In this document: positions 55,178 to 63,158 of the stretch, piece after piece | Layout: each line of letters begins with the position of its first letter | How positions within the stretch are numbered: the stretch's first letter is position 1 | Source of the DNA: Bryobacteraceae bacterium | Lineage (GTDB): Bacteria > Acidobacteriota > Terriglobia > Bryobacterales > Bryobacteraceae | DNA length: 64,000 bases | Direction: 5' to 3' | NCBI GenBank assembly: GCA_029975915.1 | Contig: JARKOC010000352.1 | Coordinates: 186,001 to 250,000 of the forward strand | The notes under the pieces: model-generated | The model's database searches: none | Told to the model about the DNA's origin: nothing | What the model saw: the letters and a program-made list of their open reading frames with translations, nothing else | Program-made: the position numbers and the translations under genes

Positions 55178-56576
55178 TCGTCACCTTGAACTTGAGCAGC
55201 CCGGCGAGCGCATCCACGGCCATGCGGTGGTCGCCATAGTAGGTCACGCGGTGCCAGCCCGCTTGCCAGTCCTCGGCGAGTTTGGCGGCGTCGCGCGGCG
55301 TCGCGGCGAGCTTTGTCCGGCACGCCTTGTCTTCATCGATGTTGGCGACGGCCTTGGCCTGATGCATGATCACTTCTCTGCGCCCTGGCAGGAACTCGAG
55401 CGATGTCGTCATCACACCCAGCGGCATCAGCGACCGGACCGCCGCGCCCTTGCGGTCTTCCGAATGGCTGCGAATGTGGTATTCGTTCGCCGGCTTGTCC
55501 GGCCCCCACACTTTACTGGGCGCGACACAATGCGCGTAGATAATCTGGTTCGTCGCAGTGTCCAACACCGGATCAGAGATGTAGCCCGGCTGTCCGGTCA
55601 GGTTTGTCATCAACACCATTGTCGACGTAGAAGTGAGATCGGCCTCGCAGGCGCCGATATGGCAGTCGTTGTTCAACTGGAAGAAACCCATGCAAGGATA
55701 CGCCCGCAACTGCTTCGCGTAGAAGAGGTCGAGGCAATCTACCGTGATGGCGTTTGACTTCTGTTGATCCAGCAGGTTTTTCATCGCCACGTACATCCGG
55801 CCGCCCTCGATGATCTCATCGCGAGACGGCTCGACCACCTTCTTGGCGCCTTTGATCCACGCCTGCGCCCACTGTTTCGCGTCGTCCAGCGACGCTTTAT
55901 CGTAAAGCGCGTTCAGATCCGCGCCGCTGACCTTGATAACATCGGCGCCATAGGCTGCCTTGATATCGGCGGTGAGCCGCGATGGGTCTCTCTTGGTGAC
56001 ATCCAGGATTCGGGCACCTTTGGCGCGCTGAACCGTATCGAGCGCCCGGAGCGCCTGGATCACGTCGCTGAACCGGCTGGATGTGACGCCGGCAACCGGC
56101 AGGCCCTGCTTCCGCGCTGGGCCGTACACGCCCAGGAACTCACCAGTGCCGCCGTAAAGATGATCGACAATGATCGCCGGCCGTCCGGAGAGGCCAATTT
56201 CGCGGCCCGCCCCGAAACTGGGGATTCCCAGCAGGAACACGAGGAATCCATCGGCGTCCCGCCCGGCTTCCAGAATCCGCTTCGAATCCTCCGCGCTCAT
56301 CGATGTTGCCGTAGTGAACTCGGCGAACGACGAAGCGGCCTGAAGTCCAGCCATGATCTCTTTTTTCTTCGACTCGTAGTCGAAGTTCACGTACGGCCAA
56401 CCTTCCTTGTCTTTGGGCGCCTGAGTAAACACGACGCTGACTCGCGTCTTGCGCCCAAGCAGTGCAGGCGCCGCCGACGCGCAGGGCGCCTTGGCCAGAC
56501 ATGCCGCAGCGCAGCCTGCGCAGGCGGAGATGAATCCACGCCGGGAGGGATTGGAGAGAACGGGCAATGAAGACAT
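55167..56576 (-). CDS. Tat-exported protein with fucose/arabinose-isomerase-like C-terminus
   Basis: 469 residues from ATG 56576 after AAGGAG. Residues 9-35 form a twin-arginine signal (SRRGFISACAGCAAACLAKA), with two extra Cys pairs in its hydrophobic part. The middle is alpha/beta (GFLVFLLGIPSFGAG, AAYGADVIKVSGADLNALYD). The C-terminal half has ITVDCLDLFY, CMGFFQLNNDCHIGACEADLTS (split) and TNLTGQPGYISDPVLD followed by IIYAHC. This order (acidic metal site, T-x-L-x5-TG, then H-C) recalls the L-fucose isomerase superfamily. A Tat-exported isomerase-fold protein would be unusual; its cofactor may be loaded in the cytoplasm. The fold is inferred, not certain. Confidence 0.6.
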   Translation of the reverse strand: MSSLPVLSNPSRRGFISACAGCAAACLAKAPCASAAPALLGRKTRVSVVFTQAPKDKEGWPYVNFDYESKKKEIMAGLQAASSFAEFTTATSMSAEDSKRILEAGRDADGFLVFLLGIPSFGAGREIGLSGRPAIIVDHLYGGTGEFLGVYGPARKQGLPVAGVTSSRFSDVIQALRALDTVQRAKGARILDVTKRDPSRLTADIKAAYGADVIKVSGADLNALYDKASLDDAKQWAQAWIKGAKKVVEPSRDEIIEGGRMYVAMKNLLDQQKSNAITVDCLDLFYAKQLRAYPCMGFFQLNNDCHIGACEADLTSTSTMVLMTNLTGQPGYISDPVLDTATNQIIYAHCVAPSKVWGPDKPANEYHIRSHSEDRKGAAVRSLMPLGVMTTSLEFLPGRREVIMHQAKAVANIDEDKACRTKLAATPRDAAKLAEDWQAGWHRVTYYGDHRMAVDALAGLLKFKVTIEG

Positions 56577-56620
56577 GGGACTCCTTTTCGGATTCACGTT
56601 ATCCGAAGGAATCGCCGAAA

Positions 56621-57856
56621 TCAATGGCACCCGGCCGGCGGCCGCTCCAATTCCCGGTCGCGGACTCCAATCAGGTACAGGATTCCATCGAGCCCGAGCG
56701 ACGCCAATGATTGATCCGCCGACGCTCTCACCAGCGGCTTGGCGCGGAATGCAATGCCTAGCCCGGCCAGCCTCAGCATCGGAAGGTCGTTGGCGCCGTC
56801 GCCGACCGCAATCGTCTGATCCAGGCTCAACCCCTCGGCTGAGGCGATCTCGGCCAGCCTGCGCGCTTTTGCCGCGCCGTCGACGATGTCACCCGGGACC
56901 TCGCCCGTAACAACCCCATCGCGCACATCGAGAGTGTTGGCATGCAGATAGTCGATGCCGAGCCGCTGTTGGAGGACGCGTCCGAAGAACGTGAATCCGC
57001 CCGACAGGATCGCTGTCCGGTAGCCCAGCCGTTTGAGCGTGTAAACCAGACGCTCGGCGCCTTCGGTCAGAGGGATCCGTTCGATCACACGCGCGAGAGC
57101 GCTCTCCGGCAGCCCTTTGAGCAAGGCCACGCGCCGCCGGAACGATTGCTGAAAGTCAATTTCTCCGCGCATGGCCGCTTCAGTGATCGCCTTCACCTGT
57201 TCCCCTACTCCAGCCTCGGCCGCCAGTTCGTCAATCACCTCGCCCTGGATCAGCGTCGAGTCCATGTCGAAAGCGATAAGTCTGCGGTTCCGCCGCCAGA
57301 CTGAGTCCTGTTGGAACGCAATGTCGATGTCCCCATTGGTGGCCAGTTCCGCCAAACGCATCCGCAGCACGTCGTCGTCGACGACGCCGCTTGCGCTGAA
57401 CTCGACGCAGAAACGCGCCGCGCCGCCCAGTCCGCTGAGCGGCGTTCTGGCGCTGAGGCGGTCGATGCGGTCGATGTTCGCCCCGGATTCCGACAACACT
57501 CCGCTCACTGCCGCAATATGCGCGGCCCCGATCGAAGGCCCGAGTACGGTCACGATGAACCGGCGTTTCTGCTGTGCGCCCACCCAGGCGCTGTACTCCT
57601 CCGACGTCGATGCGGAGAATCGAACTGTCACTCCCAACTCGTGGGCGGCAAGCAGGATGTCGGTCAACATTGGCGATTGGCGCATCGCATCGGTCATCTC
57701 GACGAGGATGCCGAGCGCCAGCGCATTGTGAATCACAGCCTGGCCGATATCGAGTACCCTTGCCCCGTGCCTCGCAAGGATAGACGTGAGCGCGTGCGTG
57801 ATGCCGGGTTTGTCATGACCGCTGATCTGGATCAGCAGCGCCGAAGCGTTATTCAT
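56621..57856 (-). CDS. serB: Phosphoserine phosphatase with two ACT domains
   Basis: 411 residues from ATG 57856, 10 bases after GGAG and overlapping the LolC-type gene by 8 bases. Residues 7-80 and 98-175 are ACT domains (ISGHDKPGITHALTSILA; VTVLGPSIGAAHIAAVSG). Residues 192-395 are the HAD phosphatase: motif I AFDMDSTLI (Asp197, Asp199), motif II SGGFTFF, motif III VGDGANDLPML. It makes serine from O-phosphoserine; the ACT pair suggests serine feedback, as in mycobacterial SerB. It is the last gene of lysS-lolC-serB. The C-terminal tail beyond residue 395 is short and rich in arginine. Confidence 0.93.
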   Translation of the reverse strand: MNNASALLIQISGHDKPGITHALTSILARHGARVLDIGQAVIHNALALGILVEMTDAMRQSPMLTDILLAAHELGVTVRFSASTSEEYSAWVGAQQKRRFIVTVLGPSIGAAHIAAVSGVLSESGANIDRIDRLSARTPLSGLGGAARFCVEFSASGVVDDDVLRMRLAELATNGDIDIAFQQDSVWRRNRRLIAFDMDSTLIQGEVIDELAAEAGVGEQVKAITEAAMRGEIDFQQSFRRRVALLKGLPESALARVIERIPLTEGAERLVYTLKRLGYRTAILSGGFTFFGRVLQQRLGIDYLHANTLDVRDGVVTGEVPGDIVDGAAKARRLAEIASAEGLSLDQTIAVGDGANDLPMLRLAGLGIAFRAKPLVRASADQSLASLGLDGILYLIGVRDRELERPPAGCH

Positions 57857-59063
57857 AACGCAATGTCTCCACGGGCTCAATGCGCGACGCCGAGCGCGCC
57901 GGGTGAAGCGTGGCCAGCAGAGATACTCCAAGAGCCACGGCGGCGATCCAGACGGCGTCAATGGCTCTCGCCTCGAACGGCACATAGGCCACTGAATAGA
58001 TTTCTTCGTCCAGCGGGAACCACTGATAATGCCCTGCGCACCAGGCAAGGGTGTAACCGGCCGCCAAACCCAGCAGCACTCCGGCCGCGCCAATCAGCAG
58101 CCCCTGCGTGACGAATATCCGCGCAATCTGGCTCCGCCTCGCGCCCATGGAAAGAAGAACCGCTATGTCGCGCCGCTTCTCCATCACCGCCATCACCAGC
58201 GCCGTCAGGATGTTCAACGCGGCCACAAACTGAATCAGTGAGATGGTCACCAGGCTGACGGTCTTCTCCATATTCAACGCGCCGAGCAGTTGACGGTTCT
58301 GTTCCATCCAGTGCGTCGCCCCCAGTTTGGGACCAACAGCTGTCTCCGCGGCGGCGGCGATCGCCGGGGCCTCTGCCGGAGTCACAATCCGGAGCTCAAT
58401 TGCGTTCGCCACGTCGCCCAGGGAGAACAGGCGCTGCGCGTTTTCAAGCGACGTGATCGCGTAGGAGTTATCCAGATCGTAAAAGCCGGCCTCAAAAATG
58501 CCGGCGACGCGGTATCTCACCTGAAGCGCCCTCGGGCCTAGCGGGGTCAACTCGCCCTGCGGCGAGACAACCGTGATCCACGAATTCAGCGTCATGCCCG
58601 TCCGCCTCGCCAGCGGCGCGCCGAGCACGACTGTGTTTGGCTCCTTCAGCCGGTCCAGCGATCCCTCTTTCATCGCATGGCGCCATTCTACCGAGTCAGG
58701 CAGGACGCCCTTCAGCGTCGCCTCGGCCGATTGCTGAGGACCGGCGAGGAAGACTTTACCGTACAGCGCCGGTGCAGCCGAAGTCACGCCGGGCAGCGCG
58801 CGCAGTTTCGCCGACAAGGGCTTCCAGTCAGCGATACCCTCGCCGGGTTCCTTTTCAAGCAGAACGACATGCGGGGTGGCTCCGAGCAGCGTCCGCTCCA
58901 AGGTGGACCGGAACCCGTTGTTGATCGCCAGCGCGATCACCAGAGCCATCACTCCGGCGCCGACTCCGGCCACCGAGATCACGGTAATGACTCCCAATAC
59001 CGCCTCCCGGCGCTTCGCCCTCAGGTAACGCGCCGCCACGAAGATCTCAAAAGCGCGCAGCAC
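57849..59063 (-). CDS. Lipoprotein-releasing ABC permease, LolC/LolE type
   Basis: 404 residues, GTG start 5 bases after the lysS stop. The N-terminal helix region FVAARYLRAKRREAVLGVITVISVAGVGAGVMAL is typical of LolC/E. A MacB-like periplasmic domain (about 45-240) contains GTPHVVL-like and LGAPLARRTG phrases. The FtsX permease domain has three helices, with ALVMAVMEKRRDIAVLLSMGA (split) marking the coupling helix region. The protein extracts outer-membrane lipoproteins from the inner membrane with LolD. No lolD is adjacent, and only one permease is present, so it may act as a homodimer (LolF-like). Confidence 0.88.
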   Translation of the reverse strand: MLRAFEIFVAARYLRAKRREAVLGVITVISVAGVGAGVMALVIALAINNGFRSTLERTLLGATPHVVLLEKEPGEGIADWKPLSAKLRALPGVTSAAPALYGKVFLAGPQQSAEATLKGVLPDSVEWRHAMKEGSLDRLKEPNTVVLGAPLARRTGMTLNSWITVVSPQGELTPLGPRALQVRYRVAGIFEAGFYDLDNSYAITSLENAQRLFSLGDVANAIELRIVTPAEAPAIAAAAETAVGPKLGATHWMEQNRQLLGALNMEKTVSLVTISLIQFVAALNILTALVMAVMEKRRDIAVLLSMGARRSQIARIFVTQGLLIGAAGVLLGLAAGYTLAWCAGHYQWFPLDEEIYSVAYVPFEARAIDAVWIAAVALGVSLLATLHPARSASRIEPVETLRYE

Positions 59064-59068
59064 GTTGG

Positions 59069-60580
59069 CTAACCCTTCTCCGACGCTTCGCGAAGCCAGT
59101 CCGCAATCCCGATGGGCCCCTCAGGCCGCAACAACGGGAACAGAATCACGTCGCGGATCGACTTCGCGTCGGTCATCAGCATCGTCACCCGGTCGATTCC
59201 GATGCCCTCGCCGCCCGTTGGCGGCATGCCGTAGCAGAGCGCCCGCAGATAGTCCTCATCCATCTGGTGCGCTTCCTCGTCGCCGCGCTCCTTCATCGCC
59301 AACTGCATCTCGAAACGCTTCCGCTGTTCGTTTGGGTCGTTCAGCTCGGTAAACGCGTTGCCGATCTCCATGCCAGCGGCGTAAATCTCGAAGCGGTCGG
59401 TCATCGACGGATCCTCCGGATTCTGTTTGGCCAGCGGCGAAACCTCCACCGGATACTCGTAAATGATGGTCGGCTGAATCAGGGCATCTTCGCAATGCCG
59501 CTCGAAGATATCCACCAGCGCCTCGCCCGCCGTAGCCTGGTCCGAATGACGCCCGAGCCAAACCGGATCGCGAACGTCGTCCATCGAAGGCTTTTCCTTG
59601 CCCTTGTAAAACTCGCAAACCGCCTCACGGATCGTGTAGCGCCGCACCTGTCCGAAATCCAGCTCGACACCCTGGTAGTTCACCACTGGCGACCCTGTGG
59701 CATCGATTGCGACATTCTTCAGCAACTCGGCTGAAAGCCGCATCAGGTCCTGGTAGTCCGCGTAGGCCTGGTAAAACTCGAGCATCGTAAATTCGGGGTT
59801 GTGCCTTGTCGAGACGCCCTCGTTACGGAAATTGCGGTTGATCTCGAACACCCGCTCCATGCCGCCGGCGATCAGGCGCTTCAGATACAACTCCGGCGCG
59901 ATGCGCAGGTACAGGTCGATGTCAAGCGTGTTGTGATGCGTCACAAACGGCCGCGCCGCAGCGCCGCCGTAAAGCGATTGCATCATCGGGGTCTCGACCT
60001 CGACAAAAGAACGAGCCTCCAACTGCCTGCGGAACGAACCAACAATCCGCGCTCGCGTCTCGAACGCCTTTTGCACCTCCGGATTCGCGATCAGGTCCAG
60101 ATACCGCTGGCGGTACCGGATCTCGACGTCTTCCAGCCCGTGATACTTTTCCGGCAACCCGAGCAGATTCTTCGACAGGAACGTCATCGAATCGACGTGC
60201 ACGGACAACTCGCCCGTGCGCGTCCGGAACATGTAGCCTTCAACGCCGATGACGTCGCCCATGTCGACCAACTGGTAAAGCTGGTAGTCGCGCTCAGGCA
60301 CGGCATCCTTCTTGACGTAAATCTGAAGGCGGCTCGCGCGCTGCTGTAAGTGCATGAATCCGGCCTTGCCCATGCGCCGCACGGTCATGATCCGGCCGGC
60401 GATGCGGACGCGCGGTTTCACCGCGTCGAGTTCCTCGCCGGTCTTGGATCCGAAGAGATCATGAAGAGCATCGATGGTGTGTGAAAAGTCAAAGCGCTGC
60501 CCGTAGGCGCGGTAGCCGAGCGCTTCGATTTCGCGGATGCGCGTGAAGCGCTGGTCAAAGAGTTCCTGTTCGAGGGACAA
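59069..60580 (-). CDS. lysS: Lysyl-tRNA synthetase, class II
   Basis: 503 residues from TTG 60580, with AGGAG 8 bases upstream. The anticodon-binding OB domain covers about 50-150 (VRIAGRIMTVRRMGKAGFMHLQ). Class II motif 1 lies in FRRQLEARSFVEVETPMM, motif 2 in FRNEGVSTRHNPEFTMLEFY (about 245-265) and motif 3 in GEGIGIDRVTMLM (about 470). All catalytic arginines are present. It charges tRNA-Lys. It begins the lysS-lolC-serB run and is divergent from the GT2 gene across a 44-base region with a shared AT box. Confidence 0.95.
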   Translation of the reverse strand: MSLEQELFDQRFTRIREIEALGYRAYGQRFDFSHTIDALHDLFGSKTGEELDAVKPRVRIAGRIMTVRRMGKAGFMHLQQRASRLQIYVKKDAVPERDYQLYQLVDMGDVIGVEGYMFRTRTGELSVHVDSMTFLSKNLLGLPEKYHGLEDVEIRYRQRYLDLIANPEVQKAFETRARIVGSFRRQLEARSFVEVETPMMQSLYGGAAARPFVTHHNTLDIDLYLRIAPELYLKRLIAGGMERVFEINRNFRNEGVSTRHNPEFTMLEFYQAYADYQDLMRLSAELLKNVAIDATGSPVVNYQGVELDFGQVRRYTIREAVCEFYKGKEKPSMDDVRDPVWLGRHSDQATAGEALVDIFERHCEDALIQPTIIYEYPVEVSPLAKQNPEDPSMTDRFEIYAAGMEIGNAFTELNDPNEQRKRFEMQLAMKERGDEEAHQMDEDYLRALCYGMPPTGGEGIGIDRVTMLMTDAKSIRDVILFPLLRPEGPIGIADWLREASEKG

Positions 60581-60606
60581 GTGTTAGGCTCCTGGGGAGA
60601 AAGACC

Positions 60607-60616
60607 ATTATAAAAT
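60607..60616. promoter_or_regulatory. Overlapping bidirectional -10 (ATTATAAAAT)
   Basis: Read leftward it gives a perfect TATAAT (60612-60607) for lysS, leaving a short leader that keeps the AGGAG site. Read rightward it gives TAAAAT (60611-60616), ending 8 bases before the TTG start of the GT2 gene. This 10-base box is the only AT-rich sequence in the 44-base gap. Confidence 0.55.
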
Positions 60617-60624
60617 GGGCGTAC

Positions 60625-61350
60625 TTGAAGTCCCTCACAATTGTCATCCCGGCCTACAACGAAGAGAAGCGCCTGCCCGCGACTTTGCGGATCGTTCTTT
60701 CTTACCTGGACGGGCTCGCCCTCTCATTCTCCGAAGTGATCGTAGTCAACGATGGCTCTCGCGACGCCACCGCCCAGGTGGCGCTCGAAGCGGAAAAAGC
60801 GGATGCCAGAGTTCGTTTGGTTGAAAACCCAGGCAACCGCGGCAAGGGTTATGCCGTTCGCCACGGGCTCCAGGAGGCGAAAGGCGACTGGGTCCTGTTC
60901 ACCGATGCCGACCTGTCGGCCCCCATCGATGAACTCACCAAACTCGTCGCCGCCGTCGAGTCGCACAACGCCGACGGCGCAATCGGTTCCCGCGCTCTCG
61001 ACCGCAGCCTCATCGGCGTGCATCAGTCGCCGTTCCGTGAAATGAGCGGCAAATTCTTCAATCTGGTGATGAGGTTGATCACGGGCCTGCCCTACCGCGA
61101 CACCCAGTGCGGCTTCAAACTGATCTCGGCCAAGGCCGCGGCCCTGCTCGCTTCCAAGCAGCAGATCGAAGGATTCGGCTTCGATGTCGAACTTCTCTAC
61201 ATCGCCAAAAAACATGGACTGAAGATCCTGGAGGTGCCGGTCCGCTGGAACAACGCCGAAGGGACCAAGGTCAGCCTGGTCAACGGGCTGGCCGCTTTCC
61301 TCGACCCGATTGAGGTTCGCCGCAACGATTGGCGCGGACTATACAAATAA
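60625..61350 (+). CDS. GT2 glycosyltransferase, dolichyl/polyprenyl-phosphate hexosyltransferase type
   Basis: 241 residues from TTG 60625 (MKSLTIVIPAYNEE). GT-A fold: VIVVNDGSRDATA (about 38-50), NRGKGYAVRHGL (71-82) and the DxD-type FTDADLSAP (92-100). DTQCGFKLISAKAA and RWNNAEGTKV near the end are typical of the ALG5/DPM1 branch. It would load glucose or mannose onto polyprenyl phosphate and so supply the GT39/DUF2142-type transferases encoded elsewhere in the window; that link is inference. No membrane anchor is present. Another ATG at 60615 lies out of frame. The arrangement at its promoter suggests a leaderless, TTG-initiated mRNA. Confidence 0.88.
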   Translation: MKSLTIVIPAYNEEKRLPATLRIVLSYLDGLALSFSEVIVVNDGSRDATAQVALEAEKADARVRLVENPGNRGKGYAVRHGLQEAKGDWVLFTDADLSAPIDELTKLVAAVESHNADGAIGSRALDRSLIGVHQSPFREMSGKFFNLVMRLITGLPYRDTQCGFKLISAKAAALLASKQQIEGFGFDVELLYIAKKHGLKILEVPVRWNNAEGTKVSLVNGLAAFLDPIEVRRNDWRGLYK

Positions 61351-61364
61351 GTACAGATTCATGC

Positions 61365-61370
61365 CAAAAT
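61365..61370 (+). promoter_or_regulatory. -10-like CAAAAT, leaderless arrangement
   Basis: It ends exactly 6 bases before ATG 61377. AGAGGC fills the gap and would be too close to serve as a ribosome binding site. Confidence 0.4.
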
Positions 61371-61376
61371 AGAGGC

Positions 61377-61808
61377 ATGCCTTACTCCGAAGTTCTGATC
61401 ACGCCCATGCGTGAGGATTTGTCCCGCCACGGCGTCCTCGAAACCCGGACTCCCGCTGATGTCGATCAGGTGATTTCCTCGAACGAAACCGTCCTCATGG
61501 TCACCAATTCCGTCTGCGGTTGCGCGGCTGGAAAAGCCCGGCCGGCGGTGGTACTCGCCATGCAAAACGCCGTGCGGCCGGATGTCGCGGCCACAGTTTT
61601 TGCCGGGGCCGACATCGATGCTGTCGCCCATTTGCGCGAACGCCACCTGCACGGCATCCCGCCGTCGTCGCCATCAATGGCTCTGTTCCGCAACGGCAAG
61701 CTGGTTTGGGCTCTGCACCGGTTCCAGATCGAATCGAGCACCGCTCCGGAAATCGCTGAGACGTTGAAACAGGCCTTCGCCGAGCACTGCGATCGGCAAC
61801 CCGCATAG
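61377..61808 (+). CDS. Bacilliredoxin (BrxA/BrxB family)
   Basis: 143 residues, the normal length. Thioredoxin-like fold with the active-site CGC motif at residues 47-49 in NSVCGCAAGKARP, the diagnostic bacilliredoxin sequence. MPYSEVLITPMREDL and HLHGIPPSSPSMALFRNGKLV (split) also match the family. In Firmicutes these proteins remove bacillithiol from oxidised proteins. Whether this organism makes bacillithiol cannot be told from the window. ATG 61377 is taken because of the promoter hexamer six bases upstream; an in-frame codon 48 bases earlier overlaps the GT2 gene. Confidence 0.9.
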   Translation: MPYSEVLITPMREDLSRHGVLETRTPADVDQVISSNETVLMVTNSVCGCAAGKARPAVVLAMQNAVRPDVAATVFAGADIDAVAHLRERHLHGIPPSSPSMALFRNGKLVWALHRFQIESSTAPEIAETLKQAFAEHCDRQPA

Positions 61809-61846
61809 AATCCGGCGCGAATCAGACTGAAGGGTCCTCTATGCGC

Positions 61847-61852
61847 TAAAAT
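61847..61852 (+). promoter_or_regulatory. -10-like TAAAAT, leaderless arrangement for tpiA
   Basis: It ends exactly 6 bases (CGAAAC) before ATG 61859; no ribosome binding site is possible between them. Confidence 0.5.
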
Positions 61853-61858
61853 CGAAAC

Positions 61859-62611
61859 ATGCGCAAACCCTTGCTGGCCGGCAATTGGAAAATGTACAAG
61901 ACGCCGGCCGACACGAAAGCTTTCTTTGAGAAATTCGTACCCCTCGTCTCCGGTGCGGCCCATGCCGATGTGGCCATCTGCCCGCCGTTTGTCGCCATCG
62001 CCGCCGCGGTGGAAGGCGCCGCCGGGAGCCAGGTCGGTATTGGCGGCCAGGATTGCTACTGGACCAACAAAGAGGGCGCCTTCACCGGCGAAGTCAGCCC
62101 GGCCATGCTCAAGGCCGCCGGGTGCCAGTGGGTGATCATCGGCCACAGCGAACGCCGCCAGTTCTTCGGCGAAACCGACGAGTCGGTTTGCAAGAAGACG
62201 GTCGCCGCCATTGAGGCCGGCCTGAAGCCGATCGTCTGCGTCGGCGAACTGCTGGAAGAGCGTGAATCCGGCCGCACGAACGATGTCCTCAAGACGCAGT
62301 TCGACGGCGGCATCGCGCCGCTCACGGCCGAACAGTTCGCCCAGATCGTCATCGCCTATGAGCCCGTCTGGGCGATCGGCACCGGCAAAGTCGCCACGCC
62401 CGAAATCGCCGAGGACGCCCACAAGGTGATCCGCGGACTCGTCGAAGCCAAGTTCGGCAAAGACGCCGCCGCCGCTGTCCGCATCCTTTACGGAGGATCC
62501 GTGAAACCTGATAATGTGAAGGGTCTTATGGCGCAGCCCGACATCGACGGCGCGCTGGTCGGCGGCGCAAGCCTCAAACCCGAGGACTTCGCCGGAATCG
62601 TGAATTTCTAA
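61859..62611 (+). CDS. tpiA: Triosephosphate isomerase
   Basis: 250 residues. TIM barrel with GNWKMYKT (Lys11), IIGHSERR (His96), AYEPVWAIGTGKVAT (Glu168) and the phosphate loop LYGGSVKPDN near residue 212. All catalytic residues are intact. It interconverts dihydroxyacetone phosphate and glyceraldehyde 3-phosphate. It appears to be its own transcription unit, with a leaderless-type promoter in front and a strong intrinsic terminator 22 bases behind. Usual partners gapA, pgk and secG are not adjacent. Confidence 0.97.
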   Translation: MRKPLLAGNWKMYKTPADTKAFFEKFVPLVSGAAHADVAICPPFVAIAAAVEGAAGSQVGIGGQDCYWTNKEGAFTGEVSPAMLKAAGCQWVIIGHSERRQFFGETDESVCKKTVAAIEAGLKPIVCVGELLEERESGRTNDVLKTQFDGGIAPLTAEQFAQIVIAYEPVWAIGTGKVATPEIAEDAHKVIRGLVEAKFGKDAAAAVRILYGGSVKPDNVKGLMAQPDIDGALVGGASLKPEDFAGIVNF

Positions 62612-62633
62612 TCCCTGCTTCAGGGGAGAGAAT

Positions 62634-62683
62634 AAGAAGGCCCCGCCTGGTTGCCCGCACTTCCAGGCGGGGTCTTCTTTTTT
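62634..62683 (+). terminator. Strong intrinsic terminator after tpiA
   Basis: A 17-bp stem (AAGAAGGCCCCGCCTGG with CCAGGCGGGGTCTTCTT, one G-U pair) and a 12-base loop is followed by TTTT. It starts 22 bases after the tpiA stop. It is the clearest rho-independent terminator of the window. Confidence 0.93.
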
Positions 62684-62718
62684 GTACGATGTACAGATAT
62701 CGTTTTGTGGGATATACT
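62683..62718 (+). promoter_or_regulatory. Operator-like palindrome overlapping a -35/-10 promoter
   Basis: TGTAC-GAT-GTACA (62683-62695) is a perfect 5-3-5 inverted repeat. Its last six bases TGTACA sit 17 bases upstream of TATACT (62713-62718), which ends exactly 6 bases before ATG 62725. A protein bound to the palindrome would block the -35. Confidence 0.5.
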
Positions 62719-62724
62719 GGCGAC

Positions 62725-62937
62725 ATGCCTGCATACAAGTACAACTTCAAGGCTCCTGTATATCAGGAATTGACGATCCAAAAAGACAGCGGCAAAATCG
62801 TTGGCACCCTTCGACTCAAGCCCTCTACCATCCTCTGGAAGCCCGGTTCGGGGCAAGATTTCTATTCGGTATCTTTGGATTCCTTTGCCGAGTGGATTGT
62901 TGGTAAGGAATCTGGAGCGAAGAAAGTCAAACAGTAA
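62725..62937 (+). CDS. Small hypothetical protein (70 aa) in an AT-richer island
   Basis: ATG 62725 (MPAYKYNFKAPVYQEL) follows TATACT by 6 bases, so the 12-codon upstream extension of this frame is excluded. The product is basic, soluble, with TLRLKPSTILWKPGSG, then FYSVSLDSFAEWI and a lysine-rich tail (KKVKQ). The K-P-S-x-I-L-W-K-P pattern followed by S-L-D-x-F looks like a conserved small-domain signature, but no family name can be given. Its G+C content (about 48 %) is well below its neighbours, which with the adjoining operator-like palindrome suggests acquired, regulated DNA. It could be half of a two-component small system whose partner is not visible. Confidence 0.65.
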   Translation: MPAYKYNFKAPVYQELTIQKDSGKIVGTLRLKPSTILWKPGSGQDFYSVSLDSFAEWIVGKESGAKKVKQ

Positions 62938-63158
62938 TCGGCTACGCACTATCCCAAGGTTTCTGTATTCGCTCCGGCACCTCCGTTTGATGGACGGTAA
63001 AGTCATCAAGAATCGCGCCGCTTCACCAAATCAAGAGCAGACGTAAAGAGCGGGTGCCTTTGGTATTTTTCGACAATGCGTATCGCCGGAGCGTTGCTCG
63101 ATCAAGTTAGTGCAAAACCTGCCCTCACCGAGACACCGACACTGCCGATTCTTGATCT

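Noticed and set aside
61466..62734. 422-codon open frame antisense to tpiA
   Set aside because: It covers the certain tpiA gene and its terminator on the opposite strand; no family features.
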